Below are positions 18,605 to 27,014 of a stretch of DNA of 64,000 nt, piece after piece (position 1 is the first letter of the stretch; each line of letters starts with the position of its first letter). Below the pieces are notes generated by a model, which saw only the letters and a program-made list of their open reading frames with translations, was not told the DNA's origin and did not search any database. Source of the DNA: Flavobacterium piscinae (GTDB lineage Bacteria; Bacteroidota; Bacteroidia; Flavobacteriales; Flavobacteriaceae). The stretch covers positions 186,001 through 250,000 of the forward strand of contig NZ_SBKQ01000001.1 in assembly GCF_004122145.1 (NCBI RefSeq), given 5' to 3'. The position numbers and the translations under genes were made by a program.

Positions 18605-19309
18605 TCAAAGAAGATTTGAAAGATTCTTTTTATAACTTCTGCCTATTGGAATTGTTTTATCATTTATTAAATGAATTTCATTTGAAATTATTTTTTCTAT
18701 GTGTTGTTTTTGAACGGCAAAACTTCTGTGAATTCGAATAAATGAACGAAATAAATCATCGGATAAGAACTCACTTAATCCTTTCAAAACATAATGTCGT
18801 TCTGATTCTGTCACTATAACTGTATAATTTTTTAACGCTTCAAAGTACAAGATTTCATGCAATCGAATTTTGACTTTTTCGGTTCCTGACTTTACATAAA
18901 TTGCATCTCCACCAATGGTTTGTTCATATAAATCAGCTTTAGTTTTAATGTTCATAAACTCTTCAATTCGTTGAATTGTTTGTTCGAATCGAGCGAATTT
19001 AAAGGGTTTTACAATAAAATCTAAGGTTTGAATTTCAAAGGTTTCAGCTGCACTTTCTGCATGCGAAGAAATAAAGACACATACCGGAATGGAAAGTGCT
19101 TTTTTACGAAGTTCTATTCCAGATTCACCAGGCATTTCAATATCTAAAAAAGCGATATCAACTTCGTTTTGATTTAAAAAAAGAAGAGCTTTTTCAGCGG
19201 ATTCAAAAACTCCAATAACGTTTAAATTTAAAAATCTTTTGGCATACGATTGCACCACGAGTCGATCCATCTCGTCATCATCCACAATGATACAGCTAAA
19301 CACCTTCAT
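18605..19309 (-). CDS. LytTR-family response regulator (copy 2)
   Basis: A 234-residue receiver plus LytTR regulator and paralogue of the one at 10201-10899. The receiver has D10-D12, phospho-acceptor D56 in AFLDIEMPGESG and the VKPF lysine; the LytTR domain carries FIRIHRSFAVQ. It is followed directly by kinase 2 and is divergent from solenoid gene 3 at 19457. A perfect 15-base direct repeat with a 20-base period lies just upstream of its ATG, making autoregulation or co-regulation plausible. Confidence 0.92.
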   Translation of the reverse strand: MKVFSCIIVDDDEMDRLVVQSYAKRFLNLNVIGVFESAEKALLFLNQNEVDIAFLDIEMPGESGIELRKKALSIPVCVFISSHAESAAETFEIQTLDFIVKPFKFARFEQTIQRIEEFMNIKTKADLYEQTIGGDAIYVKSGTEKVKIRLHEILYFEALKNYTVIVTESERHYVLKGLSEFLSDDLFRSFIRIHRSFAVQKQHIEKIISNEIHLINDKTIPIGRSYKKNLSNLL

Positions 19310-19318
19310 AATAAGGAG

Positions 19319-19353
19319 AATATTTACTCAAATATAAAAATATTTACTCAAAT
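19319..19353. promoter_or_regulatory. two 15-base direct repeats between regulator 2 and solenoid gene 3
   Basis: AATATTTACTCAAAT occurs at 19319-19333 and again at 19339-19353, a period of 20 bases (about two helical turns). On the minus strand the first copy contains a TATATTTG -7 element (19336-19329). LytTR regulators commonly bind paired direct repeats about two turns apart, so this is a candidate binding site; that role is inferred. Confidence 0.5.
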
Positions 19354-19456
19354 TAGGTTGTTGGTACAGTAAAAATGTCGTTTGTCCTTTTGTGCTTTTT
19401 TCAACTACTTTTTTCAATCAACTTTGTTTTCAATTCCAACTATAATTAGCAATAGT

Positions 19457-22400
19457 ATGAAAAAGTATGTCTGTATACTCTTTTTCCATTTGTGTTGTTT
19501 TTCAACTTTTTCACAAGTAGGTGTCAATACCACTTCGCCTCAAGCACAATTGGATATTCGATCCAGTAATCAATCTTCTCCCGCCAACACAGATGGGTTA
19601 TTAATTCCTAAAATTGACGCATTTCCGTTAACGAATCCTACGTCTACACAGCAAGGGATGATGGTTTATTTAACAACATCATTTGGTAGTAACGAACCGG
19701 GATTTTATTATTGGGATAATTCAACAACTTCTTGGTTGCCCATTGGTAATGGAAGCAAAGACGACTGGAAATTGACTGGTAATACAGGAACAAACCCTGC
19801 TGTAAATTTTATTGGGACTATTGATAATAATGATGTGGTTTTTAAGAGAAATAATCAATTTTCGGGGAAGATTTCTTCGTCAAATACTTCTTTTGGTAAT
19901 CAATCGTTGTTGGTTAATGCAACTGGTCAAAATAATGTGGCAATAGGATCTTTTTCTTTAAATGCTAATACTACAGGGTCGTATAATACAGCAGTAGGTA
20001 CAGGTGCAATGTTCTTAAATACTTCAGGTTATTCTAATGTTGCTGTGGGCGATGCTGCTTTGCGTTCAAATACTGTTGGTTATTCGAATGTAGCGATTGG
20101 ATTAAATGCTCTTAATGCCAACACAACCGGTTATGCCAATACCGGAGTTGGTGAAAATGCGATGCGTTTTAATACAATCGGTATTGGCAATACTGCAAGT
20201 GGGATCAATAGTTTGCGAACAAATACTTCTGGTAATGAAAATACTGCAATAGGAGCAGCAGCTCTTTATTCCAATTCCACCGGAAATGCTAATACGTCAA
20301 TGGGTTGGACTAGTATGTACAATAATGCAACAGGTTCAAATAACACCGGGATTGGTCATAGAACTTTGAGTGGTAACCAAACAGGGTCTTTTAATACTGC
20401 TTTGGGAAGTGAAGCATTACTGCTCAATAATTCAGGATCAAATAATATTGCTATTGGTACATCTGCACTTAGGAATAATACAGCATCAAGTAATGTGGCA
20501 GTGGGGGCTAATGCCTTATTAAGCAATACAACTGGAACCGGAAACGTTGGGATTGGTTTGTCTTCTATACATCTTAATAATTCAGGAAGCAACAATGTAG
20601 CAGTGGGTCAAAACACTTTAACGAATAATATAATCGGCTTTAATAATGTAGCATTGGGTCACTTGGCTTTGTTTAATAATAATACTAGTGCTAACACTGC
20701 TGTAGGGTCTGTTGCTCTGTATAATAATACTACAGGAGCTTCAAATGTGGGTTTAGGTTACAGAGCTTTGTATGCTAACACAATAGGTTTTGAAAATACA
20801 GCATTGGGCAGAGAAACATTACATTCCACAACAACCGGGAATAGAAATTTAGCAGCGGGAACAAATAGCTTGTGGAGAAATACAACGGGTTCTGATAACG
20901 TTGCTTTAGGCGTGAGAGCTAACCATGAAAATACGGTAGGTAGTTTTAATGTTTCTATAGGTAATGAAGCACTTTATTCAAATACTGTGGCAAATAATAA
21001 TACTGCAATCGGGACAAGAGCATTAAGAAACAATACTTCCGGAACACCAAATACTGCTATTGGTGTTGATGCTTTGTTTAACAATACAATTGGAGTATAC
21101 AACAATGCTTTGGGTTATAGAGCTCTATATAATAATACAATAGGAGGTTATAATATTGCTATTGGTTCAGAAACTTTATTCAGCAATTTAACAGGAGGAA
21201 GTAACTTAGGAATCGGTTACTATAGTTTGTATGAAAATACTAATGGTGGTTCTAATGTTGCAATTGGCAATAACGCATTAGAGAGAAATATATCAGGGAA
21301 TGATAATGTTGCAATAGGTATTCAAGCGTTATTGCGTAATACATTAGGTAATAATAATATTGCTATTGGTTCACAATCATTATGGTTAAATACTACGGGA
21401 AATAAAAATACTGCAATTGGTTCTGACAGTATGTATAATAGTTTAACAGGCAATTTCAATACAGCAATTGGGGATTCAAGTTTATATAATAATTCAATTG
21501 GGAGTAATAATGTAGCCTTAGGCGTTGAGACTTTATACACTAATTTAACTGGACAAGACAATACCGCATTAGGTAATCAAGCTATGCGTTTTAATATACA
21601 TGGTAGTGATAATACTGCAATGGGATTTGAAGCAATGTACAGAAACAGCAATGGGAATCGAAATATAGCTATTGGTTATAGGGCTCTCTACAATGGAACA
21701 ACCGGCTCAGGAAATGTAGCCATTGGAGACAACTCAATGTTTGGAGCACCGGGTATGGCAGGATCTAATAATGTTGCAATTGGGACTTCAAATATGATAA
21801 ATCATAACTCCGCATCAAACACTATAGCTATCGGAAATCAAAACTTACAAAATGTTAATATGGCAGGTGACAACATTGCTATAGGTCACTTAAATCTAGT
21901 CAATACAGTAATGGGTTATAGTAACATTGCTCTTGGAAGCGAGGTACTTGAGACTAATATTAACGGTTTTCATAATATAGGATTGGGGTATCAAGCTTTA
22001 ACTAACAATGATTACGGTGATAGAAATATTGCAATCGGTGATAGAACTTTAGCTAGTAATACGGCTAATTTAAATATAGCAATCGGTAGCAATACACTTC
22101 AATTAAATACAACAGGAACACCAAATACAGCAATTGGAGTTGAATCTCAATATACAAACACTTCAGGCAACAACAACAACAGTCTAGGATATCGCTCATT
22201 GTATCTGAATCAAACTGGTAGTCAAAATACTGCATTAGGGTCAGAGGCATTATACAATACAACGACTTCTAACAACACCGGGATAGGTTACAGAGCTATG
22301 AATTCTGCTACTACAGGTTTTAGAAACACTTCATTAGGGAGCAATAGTGGATTAAACATTACAACAGGCAATTATAATACGGCTATAGGTACAAATGCAT

Positions 22401-22918
22401 TCAGCACTACAAACCACATCAACTCAACTGCCATAGGTGATGCATCGGGAATAACAGCTGATAACCAAGTTCGCATTGGCGATGCCGGGGTAACTTCCAT
22501 CGGAGGATTCGCCAATTGGACCAATGTGTCTGACGGTCGATTCAAGACTAATGTGCAACAAAATGTACCAGGACTTTCATTTATTACTAAACTTAAACCG
22601 GTTACATATCAATTGGATTTAGATGTCATTCATTCGTATTTAAAAACTCCTTCAGAAGTACGAAAACCCGAAACAGAAAACGATAAAAAACAAGAAATTC
22701 AAACGGGTTTTATTGCTCAAGAGGTGGAACAAGCCGCCAAAGAAGCCGGATTTACTTTTTCAGGAGTTGATAAGCCAAAGAATGAAGAAGATTTTTATGG
22801 ACTTCGCTATGCGGAATTTGTGGTGCCTCTGGTAAAAGCGGTGCAAGAACAACAAGAAATGATTGAAAAACTACAACTAAAAATTGAAGAACTAGAAAAA
22901 AAATTAAATAAAGATTAG
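19457..22918 (+). CDS. giant secreted beta-solenoid fibre protein with S74 chaperone domain (3)
   Basis: A 1153-residue paralogue of the genes at 11018 and 13901. ATG at 19457 is preferred because it gives a proper signal peptide (MKKYVCILFFHLCCFSTFSQ); the 25 extra codons of the longer frame would mask it. After the shared N-terminal domain (residues 21-159), about 49 nearly uninterrupted 17-residue repeats (consensus NTAIGxxALxxNTTGxx) run to about residue 985. The S74 domain begins VSDGRFKTNV, with TGFIAQEVEQAAKEAG, and ends in a coiled coil. Divergent from regulator 2. A long trimeric beta-solenoid fibre is predicted; its ligand and its anchoring are unknown. Confidence 0.85.
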   Translation: MKKYVCILFFHLCCFSTFSQVGVNTTSPQAQLDIRSSNQSSPANTDGLLIPKIDAFPLTNPTSTQQGMMVYLTTSFGSNEPGFYYWDNSTTSWLPIGNGSKDDWKLTGNTGTNPAVNFIGTIDNNDVVFKRNNQFSGKISSSNTSFGNQSLLVNATGQNNVAIGSFSLNANTTGSYNTAVGTGAMFLNTSGYSNVAVGDAALRSNTVGYSNVAIGLNALNANTTGYANTGVGENAMRFNTIGIGNTASGINSLRTNTSGNENTAIGAAALYSNSTGNANTSMGWTSMYNNATGSNNTGIGHRTLSGNQTGSFNTALGSEALLLNNSGSNNIAIGTSALRNNTASSNVAVGANALLSNTTGTGNVGIGLSSIHLNNSGSNNVAVGQNTLTNNIIGFNNVALGHLALFNNNTSANTAVGSVALYNNTTGASNVGLGYRALYANTIGFENTALGRETLHSTTTGNRNLAAGTNSLWRNTTGSDNVALGVRANHENTVGSFNVSIGNEALYSNTVANNNTAIGTRALRNNTSGTPNTAIGVDALFNNTIGVYNNALGYRALYNNTIGGYNIAIGSETLFSNLTGGSNLGIGYYSLYENTNGGSNVAIGNNALERNISGNDNVAIGIQALLRNTLGNNNIAIGSQSLWLNTTGNKNTAIGSDSMYNSLTGNFNTAIGDSSLYNNSIGSNNVALGVETLYTNLTGQDNTALGNQAMRFNIHGSDNTAMGFEAMYRNSNGNRNIAIGYRALYNGTTGSGNVAIGDNSMFGAPGMAGSNNVAIGTSNMINHNSASNTIAIGNQNLQNVNMAGDNIAIGHLNLVNTVMGYSNIALGSEVLETNINGFHNIGLGYQALTNNDYGDRNIAIGDRTLASNTANLNIAIGSNTLQLNTTGTPNTAIGVESQYTNTSGNNNNSLGYRSLYLNQTGSQNTALGSEALYNTTTSNNTGIGYRAMNSATTGFRNTSLGSNSGLNITTGNYNTAIGTNAFSTTNHINSTAIGDASGITADNQVRIGDAGVTSIGGFANWTNVSDGRFKTNVQQNVPGLSFITKLKPVTYQLDLDVIHSYLKTPSEVRKPETENDKKQEIQTGFIAQEVEQAAKEAGFTFSGVDKPKNEEDFYGLRYAEFVVPLVKAVQEQQEMIEKLQLKIEELEKKLNKD

Positions 22919-22948
22919 CTAAATAAGTTGGAATGTGTTTAGTTTTTT

Positions 22949-22980
22949 AGGTTCAATCAATTTGATTGAACCTTTTTTAT
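22949..22980 (+). terminator. intrinsic terminator after solenoid gene 3
   Basis: A perfect 11-bp stem AGGTTCAATCA / TGATTGAACCT (22949-22959 with 22963-22973), a 3-base loop and a T-run. Confidence 0.85.
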
Positions 22981-23002
22981 GTTAAAATTACTTTTAAAAT
23001 CA

Positions 23003-23032
23003 TTTGCCTTTCAATTTTTCAATTTACCTTTG
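23003..23032 (+). promoter_or_regulatory. promoter of DUF58 gene
   Basis: TTTG (23003-23006), an 18-base spacer, then TACCTTTG (23025-23032). The first ATG follows only 4 bases later, so the transcript may be leaderless or nearly so. Confidence 0.65.
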
Positions 23033-23036
23033 AAAG

Positions 23037-23963
23037 ATGATGATTGAACAACAAAAAGAGATAATTTCCGGGTTTAAGCATTTAGAATTATTGGCCAATC
23101 AAGTGGTGGAAGGCTTTATTTCAGGGATGCATAAATCGCCATTTCATGGATTTTCAGCTGAATTTGCTGAACATAAAGTGTATAATAAGGGCGAAAGCAC
23201 CAAACACATCGATTGGAAATTATTTGCCAAAACCGATAGATTGTATACCAAACGATACGAAGAAGAGACCAATTTGCGATGTCATTTGATTATTGATAAT
23301 TCCTCTTCCATGCATTTTCCTCAATTGGAATCGGGACAGCCGTTTTATGAAAGTAAAATTGGTTTTTCGGTTTTAGCTTCTGCAGTTTTGATGAATTTAC
23401 TTAAAAAACAACGCGATGCAGTAGGGTTAAGTGTTTTTTCGGACACGTATGAATATTATGCTCCCGAAAAAGGAAGCGACCGTCATCATCGAATGATTTT
23501 AAACAATTTAGAAGATTTGTTGGAAAATCCTAAAGTAGCCAAACCAACCGAAACAGTCACTTTTTTACATCAAATTGCGGAAAAAATGCACCGTCGTTCG
23601 ATGATTATTTTGTTTACGGATATGTTTCAAAATGGGGAAGAAGATAAGTTATTCAATGCCCTTCAACATTTAAAACACAACAAACACAAAGTCGTTTTAT
23701 TTCATGTGGTAGATGAAAAAAGAGAGTTACATTTCGATTTTGATAATGCTCCTCGTAAATTTATTGATGTAGAATCGGGTGAAACTGTCAATTTATTTGC
23801 CGAAAACATCAAAGAAGTTTACGAAAAAAACATAGATGCTTACTTTAAAAAAGTTGCCATGACGTGTGCTCAAAACAAAATAAAATATGTTCCGGTCAAC
23901 GTTGGAGCCAATTTTGAAAAAATTCTCACGACATATTTGGTTGAAAAACAAATGTTTGGATAA
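23037..23963 (+). CDS. DUF58 domain-containing protein
   Basis: A 308-residue cytosolic protein of the DUF58 family, which has a von Willebrand A-like fold. Visible signatures are the N-terminal GFSAEFAEHKVYNKGE, the HIDWKLFAKTDRLY segment characteristic of DUF58, and a MIDAS-like DNSSSM. DUF58 proteins usually sit beside MoxR ATPases and BatA/BatB genes and are thought to act with the chaperone-like AAA+ partner; no MoxR gene is visible here, so this copy is isolated. Two adjacent ATGs (23037, 23040) are possible starts, the second fitting a leaderless start better. Confidence 0.85.
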   Translation: MMIEQQKEIISGFKHLELLANQVVEGFISGMHKSPFHGFSAEFAEHKVYNKGESTKHIDWKLFAKTDRLYTKRYEEETNLRCHLIIDNSSSMHFPQLESGQPFYESKIGFSVLASAVLMNLLKKQRDAVGLSVFSDTYEYYAPEKGSDRHHRMILNNLEDLLENPKVAKPTETVTFLHQIAEKMHRRSMIILFTDMFQNGEEDKLFNALQHLKHNKHKVVLFHVVDEKRELHFDFDNAPRKFIDVESGETVNLFAENIKEVYEKNIDAYFKKVAMTCAQNKIKYVPVNVGANFEKILTTYLVEKQMFG

Positions 23964-24001
23964 CTACTGTAAGGAATGTCCAAAAAAAGTAAAAAAAACA
24001 C

Positions 24002-24031
24002 TTGCAGATATAGAAATACGTTGTATATTTG
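24002..24031 (+). promoter_or_regulatory. promoter of tRNA-Asp
   Basis: An ideal Bacteroidota promoter: TTG (24002-24004), a 19-base spacer and TATATTTG (24024-24031), 18 bases before the tRNA 5' end. Confidence 0.8.
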
Positions 24032-24049
24032 CAACCGCAATAAAGCGAA

Positions 24050-24123
24050 GGTTTGGTAGTTCAGTTGGTTAGAATACATGCCTGTCACGCATGGGGTCGC
24101 GGGTTCGAGTCCCGTCCAGACCG
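24050..24123 (+). tRNA. tRNA-Asp (GTC)
   Basis: A complete cloverleaf: acceptor GGTTTGG / CCAGACC with one G-U pair, anticodon stem CATGC / GCATG, loop CTGTCAC with anticodon GTC at 24084-24086, and T arm GCGGG TTCGAGT CCCGT. Discriminator G at 24123; CCA is not encoded. Confidence 0.97.
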
Positions 24124-24143
24124 CTAAAATTGGGAAAATTTTT

Positions 24144-24173
24144 AAAAGCACTTTGGTAACAAAGTGCTTTTTT
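24144..24173 (+). terminator. intrinsic terminator after tRNA-Asp
   Basis: A perfect 12-bp stem AAAAGCACTTTG / CAAAGTGCTTTT with a GTAA loop and a T-run. Confidence 0.88.
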
Positions 24174-24320
24174 GCCCAAAAAAGCATTGAAAATAGTTGT
24201 GTTGTTTTGGACGACCGAAAGGAAGTCCTGGTTTAGTAGTTAGACCAATGAAAAGCTTTTCACCTTTTGGTGAATGGCTTTTTTGCTTTATACGATTTTC
24301 TGTTTTCTCCCTAATTATAA

Positions 24321-24385
24321 ATTTTGCGGCTTTGCGTAAGATAAATTGTTTTCTCGCAGAGACGCAGAGATGCAAAGTTGCAAAT
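24321..24385. repeat. imperfect inverted repeat with CGCAGAGACGCAGAG words
   Basis: The left arm TTTGCGGCTTTGCGT and the right arm TCGCAGAGACGCAGAGATGC are imperfect complements around an AT-rich centre. Words of this kind (CTTTGCG, CGCAGAGACGCAAAG) are, from memory, common dispersed intergenic repeats in Bacteroidota. Confidence 0.5.
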
Positions 24386-24461
24386 ATTGCTGTTTAGTTA
24401 TATTTATAAGAAAATTTAAAACCAATTTTGAAAATTAGAGTTCTCTATTGTTATTTGAAAA

Positions 24462-24510
24462 CTGAGACTGAGAACTGAGACTGCCAGCCGCGACTGAAAA
24501 CTGAACACTC
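24462..24510. repeat. ACTGAGA-type heptamer tract upstream of rluE
   Basis: Successive near-copies of ACTGAG, GAACTGAG, ACTGCC, GACTGAAA and ACTGAAC with a six-to-seven-base rhythm. Related words fill the spacer at 42975-43035. Confidence 0.6.
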
Positions 24511-24518
24511 TTAAAAAA

Positions 24519-25091
24519 ATGTCAAACCACCGTCACTTCTTACTCCACAAACCCTACGGCTACCTCAGTCAGTTTGTTTATGAATTGAAACGCACCAAAA
24601 AGTTGTTGGGAGAATTGCACGATTTTCCCCTGGGAACCATGGCAATTGGACGTTTGGATGAAGATTCTGAAGGGTTAATCATTCTAACTACAGACGGAAT
24701 GATGAGTGAAATAGTGCGAAGCAAAAAAGTAGAAAAAGAATATTATGCTCAAGTTGATGGCATTATAACTCAAGAAGCCGTTGAGCAATTACAAAACGGT
24801 GTTTTAATTGGTTTTAAAGGAACAAAATATAAAACCAAAAAATGCAAAGCCAAGTTAATTGAAAATCCTAATTTTCCGACACGTTCCCAAAAAATTCGCG
24901 ATGAGCGTCACGGACCCACTTCTTGGGTTTCTATTACTTTGACAGAAGGAAAATTTCGCCAAGTGCGAAAAATGACTTCTGCAGTTGGATTTCCTACATT
25001 AAGATTAGTTCGAGTTCGAATTGGAAATTTTCATTTAGGCAATTTACAATCCGGTGAAGTTATGGAGATTGAAAGTGTTTTGGAAGTATAA
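24519..25091 (+). CDS. rluE: 23S rRNA pseudouridine synthase, RluE-like
   Basis: A 190-residue pseudouridine synthase of the RsuA/RluB/RluE class without an S4 domain, as in RluE (which makes pseudouridine 2457 in E. coli 23S rRNA). Motifs are the N-terminal LLHKPYGYLSQF, the catalytic loop GRLDEDSEGLIILT with D47, and the C-terminal EGKFRQVRKMTSAVGFPTLRL. It is short, as expected for RluE. Convergent with tspO, whose stop is only four bases away. The exact target uridine is inferred. Confidence 0.88.
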   Translation: MSNHRHFLLHKPYGYLSQFVYELKRTKKLLGELHDFPLGTMAIGRLDEDSEGLIILTTDGMMSEIVRSKKVEKEYYAQVDGIITQEAVEQLQNGVLIGFKGTKYKTKKCKAKLIENPNFPTRSQKIRDERHGPTSWVSITLTEGKFRQVRKMTSAVGFPTLRLVRVRIGNFHLGNLQSGEVMEIESVLEV

Positions 25092-25095
25092 AAGT

Positions 25096-25572
25096 TTAAC
25101 TATTCAACCACCAAATAGCACCATTTAAAAGCGTCGCAAAACTTACCCAAAGTAAATAGGGAATCAATAATTTATTGGCCAAAGGATCAATTGGTTTGAA
25201 AAGCTTAACCGTTTCCAAAATCATCAACCAAAGCAATAAAATTTCAATGAAAGCCAAAAACGGATTGCACATTCCAAAAAACAAAAAACTCCACAACGCA
25301 TTTAAAATCAATTGAATGGCAAAAACCCAAAGTGCTTTTTTTACTAAAAGAGGAATAACTTCCATTTTGCTCCAAACTAATCCGGCACTTACGCCCATCA
25401 TCACATATAAAATTGTCCAAACCGGAGCAAATAGCCAATTTGGCGGATTGAAAAAGGGTTTATTTAAAGTTGGATACCAGGTGGTTATTGAGGATTGAGT
25501 AGCTATTCCTGATCCATAACCAATCGCTAAACAAATAATAACTGCAATTACAATTTTGAGAGATTTTGACAT
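25096..25572 (-). CDS. tspO: TspO/MBR family tryptophan-rich sensory protein
   Basis: A 158-residue integral membrane protein with five predicted transmembrane helices, the TspO/PBR fold. Family signatures are WYPTLNKPFFNPPNWLFAPV, WTILYVMMGVSAGLVW and the LNALWSFLFFG segment, with a Trp-rich C-terminus (GAIWWLN). Bacterial TspO binds porphyrins and other lipophilic ligands. Single gene, divergent from mvaD. Function in this organism is inferred from the family only. Confidence 0.93.
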   Translation of the reverse strand: MSKSLKIVIAVIICLAIGYGSGIATQSSITTWYPTLNKPFFNPPNWLFAPVWTILYVMMGVSAGLVWSKMEVIPLLVKKALWVFAIQLILNALWSFLFFGMCNPFLAFIEILLLWLMILETVKLFKPIDPLANKLLIPYLLWVSFATLLNGAIWWLNS

Positions 25573-25638
25573 GGTGAATTTTTATTCAAAAGTATAACAA
25601 AACCGTCTTCAAAAAAAGTCTGCATGATACAAAATCTG

Positions 25639-25646
25639 TATCTTTG
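25639..25646 (+). promoter_or_regulatory. -7 promoter element of the mevalonate operon
   Basis: TATCTTTG is a perfect TAnnTTTG. It ends 15 bases before the mvaD ATG (25662), which rules out the in-frame TTG at 25644 as a start. Confidence 0.6.
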
Positions 25647-25661
25647 CCAAAAATAAATTGC

Positions 25662-26744
25662 ATGCAAACGCCTTCAGATTTTATTCCGAAAGAGTATTCA
25701 CAAACAGTTGAAAAAGGTAGATTTCAATGGTCAGCACCCAGCAATATCGCCTTAGTGAAATATTGGGGAAAAAAGGAAAATCAAATTCCGGCCAATCCAT
25801 CCATTAGTTTTACGTTGAAAAATTGTAAAACCATAACAAGTTTATCTTTTTCTAAAATTGAAAAAAGAGAAAATTTTTCTTTCGATTTATTATTTGAAGG
25901 AAAACCGAAAGAATCGTTCCGACCGAAAATTCAAAAATTTTTGGAACGAGTGGAAGTATATTTGCCTTTTTTAAAAGACTATCATTTTACGATTGATACG
26001 CAGAATACTTTTCCACATAGTTCAGGAATTGCATCTTCTGCCTCCGGGATGGCGGCCTTGGCGGTTAATTTTATGAGTTTGGAAAAACTTTTAAACTCGG
26101 GAATGACCGACGAATACTTTAATCAAAAGGCTTCTTTTTTAGCACGTTTAGGTTCCGGGAGTGCTTGTAGAAGTGTAAAAGGCGAAGTAGTCATTTGGGG
26201 AAATCATCAGGAAACAAAAAACAGCTCTGATTTGTTTGGGGTTGAATTTTCAATGTTGCATTCCAATTTTAAAAACTATCAAGACACCATTTTGTTAGTT
26301 GATAAAGGCGAAAAACAAGTGTCCAGTACCTTAGGTCACGATTTGATGAATGGTCATCCTTTTGCCGAAAAGCGATTTGAACAAGCTCATAATAATTTGT
26401 CCAAAATCAAAACCATTTTAGCCAATGGCGATTTGAATGAATTTGTGAATCTTGTTGAAAGTGAGGCATTAACGCTACACGCTATGATGATGACATCGAT
26501 GCCGTATTTTATTTTGATGAAACCCAATACGTTGGAAATCATCAATAAAATTTGGAAATTTAGAGAAGCAACTTCCATTCCGGTTTGCTTTACATTGGAT
26601 GCCGGAGCAAACGTGCATGTCCTTTATCCCGAAAACGTTAGCGTAGAAGTTTTGCAATTTATTAAGAATGAATTAGTTGTACATTGTCAAAACGAACAGT
26701 ATATTTGTGACGAAATTGGAAAGGGTGCAATGTGTTTGGAATAG
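25662..26744 (+). CDS. mvaD: diphosphomevalonate decarboxylase
   Basis: A 360-residue GHMP-superfamily enzyme that converts mevalonate 5-diphosphate to isopentenyl diphosphate with ATP. Motifs: SAPSNIALVKYWGKKENQIP at the N-terminus, the phosphate-binding SSGIASSASGMAALA, and GSGSACRS, all typical of MvaD. ATG at 25662 is used because the frame's earlier TTG lies inside the promoter. It heads an isoprenoid operon with a GHMP kinase and a UbiA prenyltransferase downstream, interrupted by a toxin-antitoxin pair. Confidence 0.94.
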   Translation: MQTPSDFIPKEYSQTVEKGRFQWSAPSNIALVKYWGKKENQIPANPSISFTLKNCKTITSLSFSKIEKRENFSFDLLFEGKPKESFRPKIQKFLERVEVYLPFLKDYHFTIDTQNTFPHSSGIASSASGMAALAVNFMSLEKLLNSGMTDEYFNQKASFLARLGSGSACRSVKGEVVIWGNHQETKNSSDLFGVEFSMLHSNFKNYQDTILLVDKGEKQVSSTLGHDLMNGHPFAEKRFEQAHNNLSKIKTILANGDLNEFVNLVESEALTLHAMMMTSMPYFILMKPNTLEIINKIWKFREATSIPVCFTLDAGANVHVLYPENVSVEVLQFIKNELVVHCQNEQYICDEIGKGAMCLE

Positions 26745-26774
26745 AAAAATTAGTATCTTTATAAAAATTTTGTA

Positions 26775-27014
26775 ATGGATATTCAATTAGAAAAACAAAA
26801 ATTAATTAAATTGTTGACAGAAACCAACGATGTTTCTATCATTAATGCAATTAAAAATGTTTTTACCTCTCAAAAGAAAGATTTTTGGGAAGAATTGACA
26901 CAAGAGCAGAGAGATGAAATTGAAGAAGGTGAAAAAGAAATTGAACGAGGTGAATATGTAGATTTTTACGAATTTATCAAAGAGCATCGAAGTGCGAAAA
27001 GTAATAATCTCTAA
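26775..27014 (+). CDS. type II antitoxin (RelB/ParD-like)
   Basis: A 79-residue acidic protein. An N-terminal helical segment (QLEKQKLIKLLTETNDVSI) is followed by an acidic linker (EEGEKEIERGEY) that would wrap around the toxin. The gene is 30 bases after mvaD and overlaps the following RelE/ParE-type gene by 23 bases, the standard antitoxin-first arrangement. The family is recognised from size, composition and partner rather than from strong sequence motifs. Confidence 0.75.
   Translation: MDIQLEKQKLIKLLTETNDVSIINAIKNVFTSQKKDFWEELTQEQRDEIEEGEKEIERGEYVDFYEFIKEHRSAKSNNL

Larger units (their letters stand above)
24124..24518. other. 395-bp gene-free region with hairpins and short repeats
   Basis: No supported gene. 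It holds a terminator for tRNA-Asp (24144-24173), a second hairpin with a T-run (about 24250-24286, AAAAGC and TTCACC arms around TTTT), an imperfect inverted repeat built from CTTTGCG/CGCAGAGACGCAGAG words (24321-24385), and an ACTGAGA-type tract just before rluE (24462-24510). Open frames here are short and unlike any known protein. Confidence 0.6.

Noticed and set aside
19934..22440. 51-base periodic repeats as a CRISPR array
   Set aside because: The period is an open 17-codon coding repeat with substitutions spread through the unit, without constant repeats and unique spacers.
23870..24187. Open frame across the end of the DUF58 gene and tRNA-Asp
   Set aside because: Antisense of a confident CDS and of the tRNA; translated tRNA text is a common false protein.
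24190..24250. Possible tRNA remnant after tRNA-Asp (GGTTTAGTAGTTAGACC resembles a D-arm)
   Set aside because: No acceptor or T arm can be paired, and the similarity is only about 12 bases.
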